Shown: piece after piece, positions 63,739-64,000 of the stretch
Layout: each line of letters starts with the position of its first letter
Position numbering within the stretch: the stretch's first letter is position 1
Origin: Loktanella sp.
GTDB lineage: Bacteria; Pseudomonadota; Alphaproteobacteria; Rhodobacterales; Rhodobacteraceae
Length of the DNA: 64,000 nucleotides
Direction of reading: 5' to 3'
Assembly (NCBI GenBank): GCA_017390475.1
Contig: JAFPBO010000008.1
Location: 1-64,000 of the forward strand
Notes under the pieces: generated by a model
Databases searched by the model: none
Seen by the model: the letters and a program-made list of their open reading frames with translations, nothing else
What the model was told of the DNA's origin: nothing
Position numbers and translations under genes: made by a program

Positions 63739-63756
63739 CCTTCCCCGCGGGGAAGG
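63739..63756. repeat. REP palindrome, type A, copy 3
   Basis: CCTTCCCCGCGGGGAAGG is the same palindrome as at 14293 and 14364, here 49 kb away from the RAYT gene, directly after an MFS gene stop. As a perfect GC hairpin it may also act as a weak terminator or protect the message end. Confidence 0.8.
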
Positions 63757-63860
63757 TTCTGCGGCCACCAAAAAGCGGATCATCGCCGTAGCGGGCATTG
63801 TCGAACCCTGTCTTGTGTGTCATCCAATGCTGCCGCACAAGCGGGCATGCAAGACGGGAT

Positions 63861-64000
63861 ATGATGCTGATGCGGGAAATCTGGACAACGATTGTGGCAG
63901 AATTTTCAGACCTGCCGGACCTCGCGACGATCACCCTGATCACCGTGCGGCTGGTGATCGCGGCGGTGCTGGGCGGTGTGCTTGGCTATGAACGTGAACG
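63861..64000 (+). CDS. MgtC/SapB family membrane protein (5' part, runs off the window)
   Basis: The first 46 codons read MMLMREIWTTIVAEFSDLP, then LATITLITVRLVIAAVLGG and VLGYERER. The segment RLVIAAVLGGVLGYERE is the conserved N-terminal helix and GxERE motif of MgtC/SapB proteins. These are inner-membrane proteins linked to growth at low magnesium. The rest lies beyond the window. ATGs at 63861, 63864 and 63870 are all possible starts. Confidence 0.8.
   Translation, partial: MMLMREIWTTIVAEFSDLPDLATITLITVRLVIAAVLGGVLGYERE

Overview
The window looks like a chromosomal segment of a marine-type alphaproteobacterium of the order Rhodobacterales (Roseobacter group, Yoonia/Loktanella-like). The evidence is GC-rich coding sequence, a PHB cluster phaZ-phaC-phaP-phaR with PhaR-type operators, many small conserved proteins typical of this order (UPF0262, DUF2948, DUF2842, DUF6524), frequent ATGA start/stop overlaps and CCTCCGGCGGGG-type terminators. 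There is no rRNA, CRISPR array, prophage or complete insertion sequence.

Layout. 1-730: a decayed IS3-family transposase end next to tRNA-Phe. 879-7314 (minus): a tight housekeeping run, in transcription order: a 49-aa basic peptide, murA, DUF2948, hisD, UPF0262, a low-molecular-weight phosphatase, infA, maf, an RNase E/G-family gene and yacG. 7402-9987: tRNA-Thr, a DJ-1/PfpI protein, an acetyltransferase and a LysM protein. 10000-12263 (minus): a TbpB-like lipoprotein gene overlapping a Slam-like outer-membrane barrel gene, a probable surface-lipoprotein export pair. 12433-14929: thyX, an AT-richer DUF3800 gene, and a REP-associated transposase (RAYT) with its palindromes. 14967-20818: two ArsC-like proteins around a cold-shock gene, thrS, an MFS carrier and a hydrolase. 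20923-26055: PHB metabolism, with a hydrolase homologue lacking catalytic Ser and His beside phaZ.

26060-34056 (minus): an eight-gene cluster encoding an ABC importer (ATPase, binding protein, two permeases), two glutamine-synthetase-like ligases, a class I glutamine amidotransferase and an FAD amine oxidase. This is the logic of a gamma-glutamyl (Puu-like) route for taking up and degrading a polyamine or amine. 34141-36165: rlmJ, a TerB-domain gene and a PhnD-like gene without a signal peptide. 36285-40680: MipA-like porin, PQQ-type sugar dehydrogenase, acetyltransferase, pyrG. 40839-47138: secG, purA, PhzF-like enzyme, thiamine pyrophosphokinase, EamA exporter. 47222-54870: sdaA, rpiA, glutathione reductase, then hflK-hflC-degP (membrane proteostasis). 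55018-60185: acetyltransferase, [2Fe-2S] ferredoxin, divergent cobS/cobT, and a 766-aa protein that looks like a PilM/GspL-like domain joined through one membrane segment to a PilP/GspC-like domain. 60292-64000: metY, a broken gene remnant, a VOC protein, an MFS exporter and the 5' end of an MgtC-family gene that runs off the window.

Functions are assigned by reading motifs and remembered family features. No search was run, so distant similarities (Slam, PilM/PilP, PhnD) are inferences.
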